Positions 63,985 to 64,000 of a stretch of 64,000 nt of DNA are shown here, one piece after another. Within the stretch, counting starts at the first letter, position 1. Each line of letters begins with the position of its first letter. Location: assembly GCA_025517425.1 (NCBI GenBank), contig JAOPJY010000001.1:1598217-1662216 (forward strand), given 5' to 3'. The translations under genes were made by a program, and so were the position numbers. Origin of the DNA: Halobacteria archaeon AArc-dxtr1. Lineage in GTDB: Archaea > Halobacteriota > Halobacteria > Halobacteriales > Natrialbaceae. The notes beneath the pieces were generated by a model. The model was not told where the DNA came from and did not search any database. It worked only from the letters and a program-made list of their open reading frames with translations.

Positions 63985-64000
63985 CTCGCACGCCAAAGTG

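Overview
The window comes from a halophilic archaeon (class Halobacteria). Evidence: high GC with strong G/C third-position bias, uniformly acidic proteins, archaeal information-processing genes (TBP, PCNA, RfcS, PriL, archaeal-type EndA, TrpS, PheST), two haloarchaeal TatC proteins including the fused TatCt form, Tat-dependent lipoproteins, MC1 chromatin protein and SAMP2. I see no rRNA, tRNA, CRISPR array, integrase or complete insertion sequence; most of this is core chromosome.

Layout. 1-5 kb: end of a RecA/KaiC-like protein, a conserved hypothetical with a tiny membrane peptide, the oapA-oapB-oapC operon (known from next to haloarchaeal oriC1, but no orc1/cdc6 here) and trmG10. 5-13 kb: tbp, a quinone reductase, hisG, a copper module (Lrp/TRASH regulator plus CopA ATPase), a SpoIIM-like membrane protein and an aminoglycoside-phosphotransferase-like protein. 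13-18 kb: a 125-bp MITE-like inverted repeat, an FkbM methyltransferase, a coupled aldehyde dehydrogenase/SDR pair and 5'-deoxyadenosine deaminase. 18-23 kb: divergent tatC genes, an RHH regulator and rlmE. 23-29 kb: a two-gene exopolysaccharide module, then a signalling pair (HxlR-receiver-HalX and receiver-histidine kinase). 28.8-36 kb: glmU-glmS, pcn, a PNPOx-like protein, an alpha/beta hydrolase relative and priL. 36-42.7 kb: a SWIM protein, small membrane proteins, GNAT, SAMP2, a bactofilin-like protein, rfcS and a three-gene envelope operon. 43-54 kb: alaS, a second alpha/beta hydrolase relative, a class I amidotransferase, a decayed alcohol dehydrogenase tail, and two Tat lipoproteins beside a zinc-ribbon ArsR-like regulator. 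54-64 kb: a NucS-N/zinc-ribbon protein, endA, trpS, pheS-pheT with a structured leader, a run of perfect hairpins, an AbrB-like protein, MC1, pheA and Hsp20.

Themes: DNA replication parts (pcn, priL, rfcS, oap genes), tRNA charging and processing (alaS, trpS, pheST, endA, trmG10), UDP-GlcNAc supply and a probable GlcNAc-type polysaccharide, Tat export and its lipoprotein clients, and copper resistance.

No obviously new multigene system is visible. The points most worth a second look are: (i) an exact Illumina adapter sequence with duplicated and inverted flanks between 39,618 and 39,771, which marks an assembly artefact just upstream of rfcS; (ii) two paralogous alpha/beta-hydrolase proteins that both have Gly where the catalytic Ser should be; (iii) a leader ORF plus mutually exclusive helices ahead of pheST; (iv) an array of five perfect hairpins after pheT; (v) a 20-bp tandem repeat upstream of pcn; and (vi) an HxlR-receiver-HalX fusion encoded next to a receiver-kinase.
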